From an uncultured Collinsella sp. (GTDB lineage Bacteria; Actinomycetota; Coriobacteriia; Coriobacteriales; Coriobacteriaceae), in contig UQIL01000001.1 in assembly GCA_900541025.1 (NCBI GenBank), positions 62,001 through 126,000 of the forward strand: a DNA stretch of 64,000 nucleotides. Direction: 5' to 3'. Both the position numbers and the translations under genes were made by a program. The notes below the pieces were generated by a model. The model was not told the origin of the DNA. It was given only the letters and a program-made list of their open reading frames with translations, and searched no databases. Every line of letters begins with the position of its first letter. Positions within the stretch are counted from its first letter, which is position 1. Shown here in pieces: positions 45,999 to 54,297 of this stretch.

Positions 45999-46047
45999 TG
46001 GCTCGACGCTGCGCGGGCCGCATTTGGACAATCTGACGTTCAACTTC

Positions 46048-46082
46048 AAGGGCGCGACCAGAAGGTCAGCGCCCTTTCGTTT
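46048..46082 (+). terminator. Terminator downstream of lysS
   Basis: AAGGGCGC (46048-46055) pairs with GCGCCCTT (46069-46076), followed by TCGTTT. Confidence 0.75.
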
Positions 46083-46153
46083 CACGTCACCTTGTCACAA
46101 ATGCGACCCGTTCGCTGTCGTTACCAAAGCATCGGCATTGCCGTGGTTGGCAC

Positions 46154-46197
46154 TTGGGGACGTTCCTTTTCTGCCGGCAGTTGGGGACAGTCCTTGT
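46154..46197 (+). repeat. Twin TTGGGGAC repeat with CTGCCGGCAG palindrome
   Basis: TTGGGGACGTTCC and TTGGGGACAGTCC lie either side of the palindrome CTGCCGGCAG (46171-46180). It looks like a relative of the GGGACAGG hairpin family. Confidence 0.5.
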
Positions 46198-46277
46198 TTT
46201 GATAGTCGTCTCTTTTATGTTTCCTTTAGCCGTTGCTGCCTAGGATGGGGGTTAGTCGGCAGGAAGGGAGCGTCTAT

Positions 46278-47846
46278 ATGGACGACGCGAGCGAGCGTGC
46301 AATCGAAGAGGACATGCTCGATCAGTTCAATTACTTTGATGATGAGGATGAGGAGCTAATCGACCGTCGCGAGCCAGCGCCGCTTGATTCCTTTGATTTG
46401 GTCGATGAAGAGGCTGATGAGGTTGAGGGTGAATCAGTGGAGCCCCCACAGCCTTCGCGCCTTGACTCGCTGCTTTCGAGAGCTCCCATGCACCACGGCG
46501 TTCGTGCCGGCGCGCTCCATATGAAAACTGACTGGCACCAGATCGTGACGGCAGGCGATGAGCTTGCCGTCGATGCTCCGCTTACCGATAAGTCATCCAT
46601 CATCTGCCGCACCGGCATGCTTATGCTGGCAAGCGGAACGGGTGCCTGGCGCGTGCGCGATACCATGAATCGTGTTGCTGCCGTACTGGGCGTCACGATT
46701 CACGTCGACCTGAGTCTTCTGTCGTTTGAGTGCACCTGCATCGAAGATGGCCACTGCTTTAACGAGGTTGTCAGCCTGCCCACAACGGGAGTCAATACCC
46801 ATCGCATTTGGATGATGGAGAGTTTCCTCAAGGAAATCGAGACCTATGGTCGTCGCTTCACGGTACACGAGTATCACGAGATGCTCAGGACCGTTGAGAG
46901 CTCAAAGCCCGATTACGCTCCCTGGCAACAGGGCCTTGCGGCAGCCTGTGCTTGCGGCGCCTTCGTCTTTTTGCTCGGCGGCGGCCCTATCGAGATGGCC
47001 TGCGCATTCGTAGGCGCTGGTGTCGGTAACTTTGCTCGCTCCCATATTCTCAAGCAGGGTCTTGGCCAGTTTAGCGCGCTGACGACGGGCGTTGCGCTCG
47101 CTTGCGTTTCGTATCTGCTGGCATTGCTCGGCCTTGGCCAGGTCGTACCGGGGGCAATGTCGCACCAAGAAGGCTATATCGGCGCCATGCTCTTCGTGAT
47201 TCCCGGCTTTCCCCTCATTACGGCAGGCCTCGACATCGCTAAGCTCGATATGCGAAGCGGCATTGAGCGTCTTTCGTATGCCGTGTCGATTATTGTGATG
47301 GCGACCCTTGTGGGCTGGATGGTTGCCGAGTGTGTGGGGCTGGCACCGGATGATTTTGCCCCGCTCGGCCTTTCGCCGCTTGCCCTTACGCTCCTGCGCG
47401 TGGTGATGAGCTTCGTTGGCGTATTCGGCTTCTCGGTGATGTTCAACAGCCCGGTAAAGATGGCCGCGGCAGCTGGGTTGATCGGCGCCGTGTCCAATAC
47501 CCTGCGTCTGACCCTTGTCGATGCGCCGACGATGATTCCCTTCCTGGGCCTCAGCACGGGAATGCCTCCCGAGGCAGCAGCGTTTATCGGCGCGCTGGTA
47601 TCGGGTCTGCTGGCAAGCTTGGCCGAAGTCAAGCTCACCTACCCGCGCATCGCCCTCACGGTGCCTTCGATTGTCATTATGGTGCCCGGTCTGTATCTCT
47701 ATCGCTCTATGTATTACATGTGCACCTTCGACACGGTCAACATGCTCGGCTGGTTTGTGCGCGCAGTGCTCATCGTGGCGTTTCTGCCCGTTGGCTTGGG
47801 CGTGGCGAGAACCCTCACCGACCCTCGCTGGCGCCATACCAGCTAA
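46278..47846 (+). CDS. ThrE-type threonine/serine exporter (DUF1212 + DUF3815)
   Basis: An acidic N-terminus of about 60 residues leads to the soluble ThrE domain (MLMLASGTGAWRVRDTMNRVAAVLGV, the A-S-G-T/AG-x-R motif) at about 110-215. About ten membrane helices follow in two blocks. The family exports threonine, serine or small peptides. ATG 46278 is chosen over the frame start because AAGGGAG precedes it. Length is 522 residues, with both halves fused as in Corynebacterium ThrE. Confidence 0.85.
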   Translation: MDDASERAIEEDMLDQFNYFDDEDEELIDRREPAPLDSFDLVDEEADEVEGESVEPPQPSRLDSLLSRAPMHHGVRAGALHMKTDWHQIVTAGDELAVDAPLTDKSSIICRTGMLMLASGTGAWRVRDTMNRVAAVLGVTIHVDLSLLSFECTCIEDGHCFNEVVSLPTTGVNTHRIWMMESFLKEIETYGRRFTVHEYHEMLRTVESSKPDYAPWQQGLAAACACGAFVFLLGGGPIEMACAFVGAGVGNFARSHILKQGLGQFSALTTGVALACVSYLLALLGLGQVVPGAMSHQEGYIGAMLFVIPGFPLITAGLDIAKLDMRSGIERLSYAVSIIVMATLVGWMVAECVGLAPDDFAPLGLSPLALTLLRVVMSFVGVFGFSVMFNSPVKMAAAAGLIGAVSNTLRLTLVDAPTMIPFLGLSTGMPPEAAAFIGALVSGLLASLAEVKLTYPRIALTVPSIVIMVPGLYLYRSMYYMCTFDTVNMLGWFVRAVLIVAFLPVGLGVARTLTDPRWRHTS

Positions 47847-47879
47847 TTGGTGCAAGGGGGACAGGTTACTTTGCACCAA
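47847..47879 (+). repeat. TTGGTGCAA hairpin repeat with GGGGGACAGG loop
   Basis: Perfect 9-base arms (47847-47855 with 47871-47879) flank GGGGGACAGGTTACT. Same arm family as 11687-11719. It starts right at the stop of the exporter gene. Confidence 0.75.
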
Positions 47880-47882
47880 ATG

Positions 47883-47949
47883 AGTTGCGGTGAAATAGGG
47901 ACTGAATTGTTGCTTAAAGGGTCTAAACAGTCCGTATTCCACCGCAACT
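47883..47949. repeat. 22-bp inverted repeat with GGGACTG core
   Basis: Arms 47883-47904 and 47928-47949 (AGTTGCGGTG... with AGGGACTG) pair with two mismatches around a 23-base loop. It is adjacent to the TTGGTGCAA hairpin and shares the GGGAC core. Confidence 0.7.
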
Positions 47950-47998
47950 TATGGGGTCGGGGGTTTTGGTGCCCTGCATCTTCATAAACTCAACGCTT

Positions 47999-48018
47999 AC
48001 GAAGCGCATGCGTTTCGT
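47999..48018. promoter_or_regulatory. Operator-like dyad upstream of DUF2798 gene
   Basis: ACGAAGCGCATGCGTTTCGT is a 20-base dyad with a single non-matching pair per side. It lies 140 bases before the start and ahead of a leader terminator. Confidence 0.4.
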
Positions 48019-48062
48019 GCTAGGCTGGTTTCACCACATAAGTAGTCGCAGACGCGCGTAAC

Positions 48063-48114
48063 ACGGGTGGGCGAGATGAAGTCCCAGTAACTCCATCTCG
48101 CCCGCCCGTTTTTG
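48063..48114 (+). terminator. Strong terminator hairpin in the leader of the DUF2798 gene
   Basis: A 16-bp stem with one G-T pair (48063-48078 with 48094-48109) is followed by TTTTTG. It ends 44 bases before ATG 48158, so it either ends an upstream RNA or attenuates the downstream gene. Confidence 0.75.
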
Positions 48115-48157
48115 TTGCGTGGCGCCGCGGTACAACACAGAGAGGAATCTGCCCTTT

Positions 48158-48706
48158 ATGCCTATCAACAAACGAGAGAGCCTGCTGTTCACCTTTATCA
48201 TGTGCTTTTGCATGGTGCTCTGGATGAGCATCTACAACGTTGCCCTGCAGCACGGGGCCATCAACGGCGAGGTCGTTGCCGCTGCGTGGCTCGGCTTCCC
48301 CGTTGCCTACATTTTTGCCATGTGCTGCGACTGGTTCGTCGCCAGCCCGCTCGCCAAGGGTTTCGCCTTTAAGTACTTGGTCACGCCGGGCAAGAGCTCG
48401 TCACTTGCCATGACGCTCGCCGTCAGCTCCTGCATGGTCGTTCCCATGGTCATCATCATGTCGCTGTACGGTGCCTGTGAGGGTCTGACGCACATGCTCG
48501 GCGGCATCCTTGCGAACCTGTATTCCGTGCCCGCGATCTGGATGATCAACATCCCGCATAATTTTGTGATGGCGCTGCCGTGGAACCTTTTGGTAGCCGG
48601 TCCGATTTCCCGCTTCGTCTTCCGTCGCGCCTTCCCTGTGGGGACGGTTTTCGAGGAGGAGCATGCCGAGCTCTTGGAGCAGGCTATGGCTCCTGAGTGC
48701 GAGTAG
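48158..48706 (+). CDS. DUF2798 family membrane protein
   Basis: This 182-residue protein has four membrane helices in two repeats. Each repeat shows the DUF2798 pattern (FTFIMCFCMVLWMSIYNVAL; MTLAVSSCMVVPMVIIMSLYG) with NFVMALPWNLLVAGPISRFVF at the end. Function is unknown. ATG 48158 is preferred over GTG 48119; AGAGAGG lies about 11 bases upstream. Confidence 0.85.
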   Translation: MPINKRESLLFTFIMCFCMVLWMSIYNVALQHGAINGEVVAAAWLGFPVAYIFAMCCDWFVASPLAKGFAFKYLVTPGKSSSLAMTLAVSSCMVVPMVIIMSLYGACEGLTHMLGGILANLYSVPAIWMINIPHNFVMALPWNLLVAGPISRFVFRRAFPVGTVFEEEHAELLEQAMAPECE

Positions 48707-48872
48707 CTCGCTTAGGGATCTGCTGAGCGCGGGCGACTTGCTTGGTTGGAGCCCAAAGCGTGGATAGCTCTCTCGGCGACATCGCGGGCGTGAGCGGTGC
48801 GCATGACCGGAGGGCCCGTGCTGCTCCGTTGCCCGACGTGCTAGCGCGCAGAACAATCTGTTGGTGCATTCG

Positions 48873-48907
48873 GCGGCTGCTGAAGCGTTTCGGCAGCCGC
48901 TTTTTAT
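48873..48907 (+). terminator. Terminator upstream of the dehydratase-activator operon
   Basis: GCGGCTGC (48873-48880) pairs with 48893-48900 and the loop extends pairing; TTTTTAT follows. It insulates the TetR-regulated unit. Confidence 0.85.
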
Positions 48908-48917
48908 ACGGAGTTTA

Positions 48918-48938
48918 AATACAACAGTCTGTTGTATT
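48918..48938. promoter_or_regulatory. Perfect 21-base palindromic operator (TetR-type)
   Basis: AATACAACAG, central T, CTGTTGTATT: ten-base arms without mismatch, 50 bases before the 1479-residue gene. The TetR-family gene at 53411 in the same operon is the obvious candidate repressor. Confidence 0.8.
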
Positions 48939-48987
48939 ACGTAGAGTGGTATATCTCTAGCAGGAAAAATGCGAGAGACGGAGCATT

Positions 48988-51900
48988 ATGGCGTTGCTAG
49001 TAGGACTGGACGTAGGGTCGACGACGACCAAAGTTTACGCGATGCACGAGGATATGACCGAGGCGTGGTGGGGATATCGCCGCCACGGGGCGTGTCAGAC
49101 AGCGAGCGTGCGCGCCATGCTCGGCGAGCTCGCCGAGCGCTTTCCCCATGAGTCGCTGCGCGTTGCGGTGACCGGCTCGGGTGCGCGCGATATCGCGACC
49201 GCGCTGGGCGCCTCGTACGTTCAGGAGGTGGTCGCCAACGCGCTCGCGATCAGCAGGTTCTATCCGCAGACGCGCTGCGCCATCGAGCTGGGCGGCCAAG
49301 ACGCCAAGATGATCTTCTTCCGCACCAACGATAAGGGAGACATCGAGGTTGCCGACATGCGCATGAACGGCTCGTGCGCAGGCGGTACCGGTGCATTTAT
49401 CGACGAGATGGCAAAGCTCATGGGGGTCGGCACCGAATCGGGCGAGTTCGAGCAGCTCGCAAGCCGGGGAACGACCGTCCACGAGGTCTCGGGCCGCTGC
49501 GGCGTGTACGCAAAGACCGATATCCAGCCGCTGCTCAACGAGGGCATTCCTACCACCGACCTGGCGCTTTCGGCGCTTCACGCGGTCGCCCGCCAAACGA
49601 TCGGCGGTCTGGCCCAGGGTATCGACATCGAGCCGCCGGTAATCTTCGAGGGCGGTGCGCTCGCCTACAACCCCACACTGGTCCGCGTGTTCCGGGAGCA
49701 ACTGAATCTATCGGACGATCAGGTTATCGTCCCGCGCGATCCGCAGATCATGGTCGCGCGCGGTGCCGCCCTGTCGCTGACCGACATGTTCGCATCGTCC
49801 CAACCGATCGACCTTCCCGACGCTTTTGTCCGGCTGGATAAGCTCGAGACGGTCGCGCCCGCAAGCGGGGAGGGACGTCTTGCCCAGCCCTTTTTTGCCA
49901 CACCTGCCGAGCAGGCGGATTTTACGGCACGCCATGGCAAAGAGACGCCGGCAAAGGGTCCGGATGCGTATGCGCCCGGAGAGACGGTGCGTGTGGCGCT
50001 CGGTATCGATTCGGGGAGCACGACGACCAAGTTCGCCCTGGTCGATGAGGCGGGTGAGCTTGTCGATTCGTTCTACGCGTCTAATAACGGCAGACCGCTC
50101 GACGTCGCCCAACAGGGTCTTGTCAGCTTGAAGAACCGCTGGGAGACAGCGGGAGTCACGCTTGCGATCGATGCCGTGGGCACCACGGGATACGGCGAGG
50201 AGCTTTTCGCGCGCGCGTTCCACGCCGACTACCATACGGTCGAGACGGTCGCGCACGCCCGCGCCGCGTGCGCATGCGTTCCCGATGCGACCTTCGTGCT
50301 CGACATCGGCGGACAGGATATGAAGGCCATCTGGCTCAACCACGGCGTGCTGACCGATATCGTCGTCAACGAGGCGTGCTCTGCGGGCTGCGGCTCGTTC
50401 CTCGAGGGTTTTGCCAAAAACCTCGGAATAGCCGTTGAGGATATCGCGACCGAGGCATTTTCGTCCAAAGCCCCCGCCGTTCTCGGCAGCCGCTGCACGG
50501 TGTTCATGAACAGCAGCGTCGTTTCCGAGCAGCGGCGCGGTAAGGGTCCGGGCGACATCATGGCCGGTCTCTGCCGTTCGATTATCGAGAACGTGTTCAC
50601 CAAGGTCATTCGCGTTTCAAATCTCAACCGTCTGGGCGACAAAGTCGTCGTCCAGGGCGGCACGTTCCGAAACGACGCGGTGCTGCGCGCATTCGAGCAG
50701 TATCTGGGCAAACCCGTCACGCGTGCGCCCCACCCGGGGCTGATGGGCGCTATCGGTATCGCCCTGCTCGCGCGCGAGGAATGCCGCAAGGGCGACGCCG
50801 GCACGTCGTTTATCGGGCTCGATGCCGTGGAGCGCTTCGAGCATCGCGAGTTCGGCGGCGTTACCTGCCGTCGGTGCAACAACCGCTGCCAGCGCGCGGT
50901 CGTGGCATTTGGCGACGGCTCGCTTTACGTCACGGGCAATCGCTGCCCGCGCGGCGGCGCCATCTCATGGGATGAGCTCGTGCGCGAGGTTCCCGCGGCG
51001 GAGGAGCTGCGTCCGCAGGGTGCTTGCGAGGCACAGGCACCCGGCACGGGGCGCGACCGGACCGCGGCTGCCCCCAATCTCTTTGTCGACCGCGAGAAGC
51101 TGCTGTTCGAGTCGTACCCCACGGTTCCCGTCTGCGGGGGGCGCGATGTCACGATCGGCATTCCCCGTGTGCTCGAGTTCTGGGACACCATGCCGTTCTG
51201 GTCGACGTTCTTCAGCACGCTCGGCTTTAAGGTGCGCGTCTCGGGACGCAGCACCAAGGCGATGTACGAGCGCGGTCTGGCGCACGTCACATCCGACACC
51301 GTGTGCTTTCCGGCCAAGCTCGTCCACGGGCACATCCGCAATCTCGTCGACGCCGGCGTCGACCGCATCTTCATGCCCATCATCACGACGGTGCCCACCG
51401 AAAACACCGCCTCTACCAGCGAGTGGATGTGCGCCGTCGTAAAGGGATACCCCTACGTGATGCGCAATTCCGATAACCCGGAGGAGCGTTTCGGCGTTCC
51501 GTTCGATACGCCGCTGTTCCACTGGTACGACGAGGGCGACCGAAACCGCCAGCTCAAGGCGTGGTGCAAGGAGACCTTCGATATCGATGCCGACCTGGTT
51601 GCCAAGGCGACCGAGCAGGCGGACCGCGCGCAGGAGACGTTTGAGAACCAGCTGCAGCTGCGCGGCAGGCAGGTGCTCGAGAACGTGCGCGAGGACGGCG
51701 GCTACGCGGTGGTGATCGCTTCGCGCCCGTACCACAACGACCCGCTGGTCAACCACGGGCTGCCCAAGCTCTTCTCTGAGCGCGGCATCCCCGTGCTGAC
51801 GCCCGATGCGGTGCCGGGGGTCTGCAACGTTGATCTTTCCAACAGTCGCATCGACATCGTGAACAACTACCATGCGCGCATGCTGTCGTGCGCGGTCATC

Positions 51901-53427
51901 GTCGCATCGACGCCCGAGCTCGAGCTCGTGCAGATGGGCAGCTTCGGCTGCGGCCACGATGCGTATCTCACCGACGAGATCGCGCGCATGATGGGCGAGA
52001 TGGGCTCCAAGGTTCCGATGATGATCAAGCTCGATGAGAGCGACGTCGCCGGTCCCATGGGCATTCGCGTGCGTTCGTTTATCGAGTCGGTCAACCGTCG
52101 TCGCGCGGAGGAGCGTGCCGAGGGCGCCCGGGTGCACGCGGTCCATCCGCTCGACGACCCGTATAAGGTCAAGTACACCAAGCGCGACCGGCACGACAAG
52201 ATCGCGCTGGTCCCCAACACCTCCCATGCGTTCTGCAGGCTCATGACCGCGGCGATGCGCAATCAGGGCGTGCGCGCCGAGGCCCTTGATATCGGGCGCG
52301 AGGATGCCATCCGCCTGGGCAAACGCTATGTGCACAACGACATCTGCTTCCCCGCGCAAATCGTGATCGGCGAGGCGCTCGCGGCACTCGAGAGCGGTAA
52401 GTACGACCCGCACGACGTCGCCGTGGTGACTGGCAAGTATATCGGCGACTGCCGCCTGACGCACTACATGCCCCTGCTGCGCCGCGCGCTCGACGACGCG
52501 GGATACGACTATGTCCCGGTGCTCACCAACGACGACGTCGATGCCCACAATGCGCATCCGGGCTTCAAGCTCGGCCTTGGCCCGAGCATCCAGATCGCCT
52601 ACGGTCTTCCCATGATCGATGCCCTCGAGGCCATGCTTAGGCGCATCCGTCCCTACGAGCTCGAGAAGGGCGCGGCGGACGCTGCGTTCGACCGCGCGCT
52701 CGATGAGGTTATCGAGGGCATGGAGCGCTCCGGGCTGAGAGGCCAGGCGACGGGCTTCAAACGCGCGCTTGCGATCATGGACGCCGTTCCGTACGACCGC
52801 TCGAACCCGCATCCGACCGTTCTCATCGTGGGCGAGTACCTGCTCAATTTCCATCTCGGCGCCAACCACGAGATTGAGCGCTACCTCGAGGACAACGGGC
52901 TCGAGGTCATCGAGGCGCGCATGACCGACGTGATCCGCAAGACCTATTTCTACAAGCATGCGCAGTCGCGCGAGTTCCACGTCGACCTGTCGCTGCCCGA
53001 AAAGGCCTGGTACGCCACGGCGGACAACCTGTTCGAGCTCGCGCACGACCGTTGCGACCGCCTGGGCGCGGCGAGCCCGCTCTACGAGCCGCCGACGCGC
53101 ATGCCCGAGCTCGTGCGCGCGAGCGATAAGATCCTGCACCATACGTTCGATGCGGGCGAGGGCGTGCTGATTCCGGCGGAGATCCTCGAGCACGCCAAGC
53201 GCGGCTGCCGCAACTTCGTGATCCTGCAGCCGTTCGGGTGTCTGCCCAACCATGTCGTGGGGCGCGGGCTCATCCATGCGCTCAAGGAGCAGTATCCCAC
53301 GGCGCAGTTCCTGCCGCTCGACTACGATCCCGACGTGAGCTTCGCCAACGTGGAGAACCGTCTTCAGATGCTCATCATGAACGCCAAGGCGCAGGGGTGC
53401 GGTGAGGCGCATGGCGAGACCGCGTAA
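48988..53427 (+). CDS. Giant acyl-CoA dehydratase activase-like redox protein (two ASKHA ATPases + DUF2229/HgdB-like)
   Basis: The 1479-residue chain has two BadF/HgdC-type ATPase domains. The first (about 1-280) has LDVGSTTTKVYA and MNGSCAGGTGAFID; the second (about 335-610) has GIDSGSTTTKFALVD and NEACSAGCGSFLEG. Each has the Cys that holds a shared [4Fe-4S] cluster, and GRCGVYAK or GSRCTVFMNS follow. A Cys-rich segment (TCRRCNNRC) leads to DUF2229 and HgdB-like regions (about 700-1479). Activators drive ATP-dependent low-potential electrons into dehydratases or double-cubane reductases. Here donor and acceptor look fused. Substrate unknown. ACGGAG precedes ATG 48988; the 3' end overlaps the TetR gene. 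Confidence 0.88.
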   Translation: MALLVGLDVGSTTTKVYAMHEDMTEAWWGYRRHGACQTASVRAMLGELAERFPHESLRVAVTGSGARDIATALGASYVQEVVANALAISRFYPQTRCAIELGGQDAKMIFFRTNDKGDIEVADMRMNGSCAGGTGAFIDEMAKLMGVGTESGEFEQLASRGTTVHEVSGRCGVYAKTDIQPLLNEGIPTTDLALSALHAVARQTIGGLAQGIDIEPPVIFEGGALAYNPTLVRVFREQLNLSDDQVIVPRDPQIMVARGAALSLTDMFASSQPIDLPDAFVRLDKLETVAPASGEGRLAQPFFATPAEQADFTARHGKETPAKGPDAYAPGETVRVALGIDSGSTTTKFALVDEAGELVDSFYASNNGRPLDVAQQGLVSLKNRWETAGVTLAIDAVGTTGYGEELFARAFHADYHTVETVAHARAACACVPDATFVLDIGGQDMKAIWLNHGVLTDIVVNEACSAGCGSFLEGFAKNLGIAVEDIATEAFSSKAPAVLGSRCTVFMNSSVVSEQRRGKGPGDIMAGLCRSIIENVFTKVIRVSNLNRLGDKVVVQGGTFRNDAVLRAFEQYLGKPVTRAPHPGLMGAIGIALLAREECRKGDAGTSFIGLDAVERFEHREFGGVTCRRCNNRCQRAVVAFGDGSLYVTGNRCPRGGAISWDELVREVPAAEELRPQGACEAQAPGTGRDRTAAAPNLFVDREKLLFESYPTVPVCGGRDVTIGIPRVLEFWDTMPFWSTFFSTLGFKVRVSGRSTKAMYERGLAHVTSDTVCFPAKLVHGHIRNLVDAGVDRIFMPIITTVPTENTASTSEWMCAVVKGYPYVMRNSDNPEERFGVPFDTPLFHWYDEGDRNRQLKAWCKETFDIDADLVAKATEQADRAQETFENQLQLRGRQVLENVREDGGYAVVIASRPYHNDPLVNHGLPKLFSERGIPVLTPDAVPGVCNVDLSNSRIDIVNNYHARMLSCAVIVASTPELELVQMGSFGCGHDAYLTDEIARMMGEMGSKVPMMIKLDESDVAGPMGIRVRSFIESVNRRRAEERAEGARVHAVHPLDDPYKVKYTKRDRHDKIALVPNTSHAFCRLMTAAMRNQGVRAEALDIGREDAIRLGKRYVHNDICFPAQIVIGEALAALESGKYDPHDVAVVTGKYIGDCRLTHYMPLLRRALDDAGYDYVPVLTNDDVDAHNAHPGFKLGLGPSIQIAYGLPMIDALEAMLRRIRPYELEKGAADAAFDRALDEVIEGMERSGLRGQATGFKRALAIMDAVPYDRSNPHPTVLIVGEYLLNFHLGANHEIERYLEDNGLEVIEARMTDVIRKTYFYKHAQSREFHVDLSLPEKAWYATADNLFELAHDRCDRLGAASPLYEPPTRMPELVRASDKILHHTFDAGEGVLIPAEILEHAKRGCRNFVILQPFGCLPNHVVGRGLIHALKEQYPTAQFLPLDYDPDVSFANVENRLQMLIMNAKAQGCGEAHGETA

Positions 53428-54100
53428 GGACGCCGATGCGCCCGATGCACGCACCCGTATCATCGAGGCGTTTTGGGAGCTCATCGAGAACAACAGCATC
53501 TTCGAGCTGTCGGTTGGCGAGGTGACCCGCGCCGCCCAGTGCAATCGCGGAACGTTTTACTACTATTTTCACGATTTCGATGAACTCGTCGCCATCGCCA
53601 TAGCCCAGCTGCTGCAGGATAACGAGCTCATCACCGATGCCCTCTGGCATTTTTCGAGCGAGGGCGACCTTTCGGCGTTCGACCGGCGCGACGTCCGCTG
53701 CCTGCTGCGGCGCATCGTCATCACCATGAGGGCGGGTGCCGCCGAGCAGGTCGTGCAGGGCATCCATACGATCATCATCGACCGCGTGAGAGAGATCGTC
53801 CACCCCGACGGAGAAGAGCTCAAGGCAGATTCGAGCTTTGCGGTGGGCTTTCTGGTCTCGGGCATCATGGGCTTTGTGATGGCGGTCGGCTTTGCCCGGG
53901 AGGGCGGCGAGGAGATAGACCTCGAGCAGCCGGGGGACAGCGCGTGCGCGTACCTGAGGGCGGTCGCCATGCAGACGGTGGAAACGGTCGCGCAAGTCGA
54001 GGGCGTCGATACATCCGAGCTGCTCGAACGCGTCTCCAAGGAGGCCGATGCCTATCGCGCATCGCGTGCGACGAGTCCCGACGTGGTGAAAGACGCCTAG
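53411..54100 (+). CDS. TetR/AcrR family transcriptional regulator
   Basis: The N-terminal HTH reads ARTRIIEAFWELIENNSIFELSVGEVTRAAQCNRGTFYYYFHDFDELV in register (shown in part: RGTFYYYFHDFDEL). The C-terminal ligand domain is diverged. ATG 53411 is preferred over GTG 53402; it overlaps the preceding gene by 17 bases, so the two are translationally linked. It probably controls the operator at 48918-48938 and thus its own operon. Length is 229 residues. Confidence 0.9.
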   Translation: MARPRKDADAPDARTRIIEAFWELIENNSIFELSVGEVTRAAQCNRGTFYYYFHDFDELVAIAIAQLLQDNELITDALWHFSSEGDLSAFDRRDVRCLLRRIVITMRAGAAEQVVQGIHTIIIDRVREIVHPDGEELKADSSFAVGFLVSGIMGFVMAVGFAREGGEEIDLEQPGDSACAYLRAVAMQTVETVAQVEGVDTSELLERVSKEADAYRASRATSPDVVKDA

Positions 54101-54125
54101 GGTTTCTCTTGCGGGGCGCCTGTCG

Positions 54126-54153
54126 CGCATCGCGCGGTGAGTCCCGCGATGCG
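54126..54153 (+). terminator. Hairpin after TetR gene
   Basis: CGCATCGCG (54126-54134) pairs perfectly with 54145-54153. There is no T tail, so termination is uncertain. Confidence 0.4.
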
Positions 54154-54209
54154 GTCATAACCTGCATTCATGTGAGCCGGGTTTATAGATATTCCTCCAG
54201 CTGTTAACA

Positions 54210-54215
54210 TATACT
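54210..54215 (+). promoter_or_regulatory. clpC -10 box
   Basis: TATACT lies 82 bases before the clpC start; no standard -35, CtsR or HAIR site was recognised. Confidence 0.4.
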
Positions 54216-54234
54216 CCATATGGGTAAAGAGACC

Positions 54235-54260
54235 AAAGCGCTGCCGCGGGGCGGCGCTTT
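54235..54260 (+). terminator. GC-rich leader hairpin before clpC
   Basis: AAAGCGC (54235-54241) pairs with GCGCTTT (54254-54260) with an inner GCC/GGC pairing. It lies between the predicted promoter and the start and may act as attenuator or RNA stabiliser. Confidence 0.45.
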
Positions 54261-54297
54261 GCGTTTGAAAAAACTAGCTCGTCTAAGAGGAACTAGC

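Larger units (their letters stand above)
45999..46277. other. Intergenic region lysS to thrE-like gene
   Basis: Contains the terminator at 46048-46082 and two TTGGGGAC motifs (46154-46161, 46181-46188) around the palindrome CTGCCGGCAG. No gene is apparent. Confidence 0.5.

Noticed and set aside
29346..46023. Long minus-strand frames opposite argJ, argD, asnB, murI-rdgB and lysS
   Set aside because: All mirror well-supported plus-strand genes and have no ribosome binding sites or motifs.
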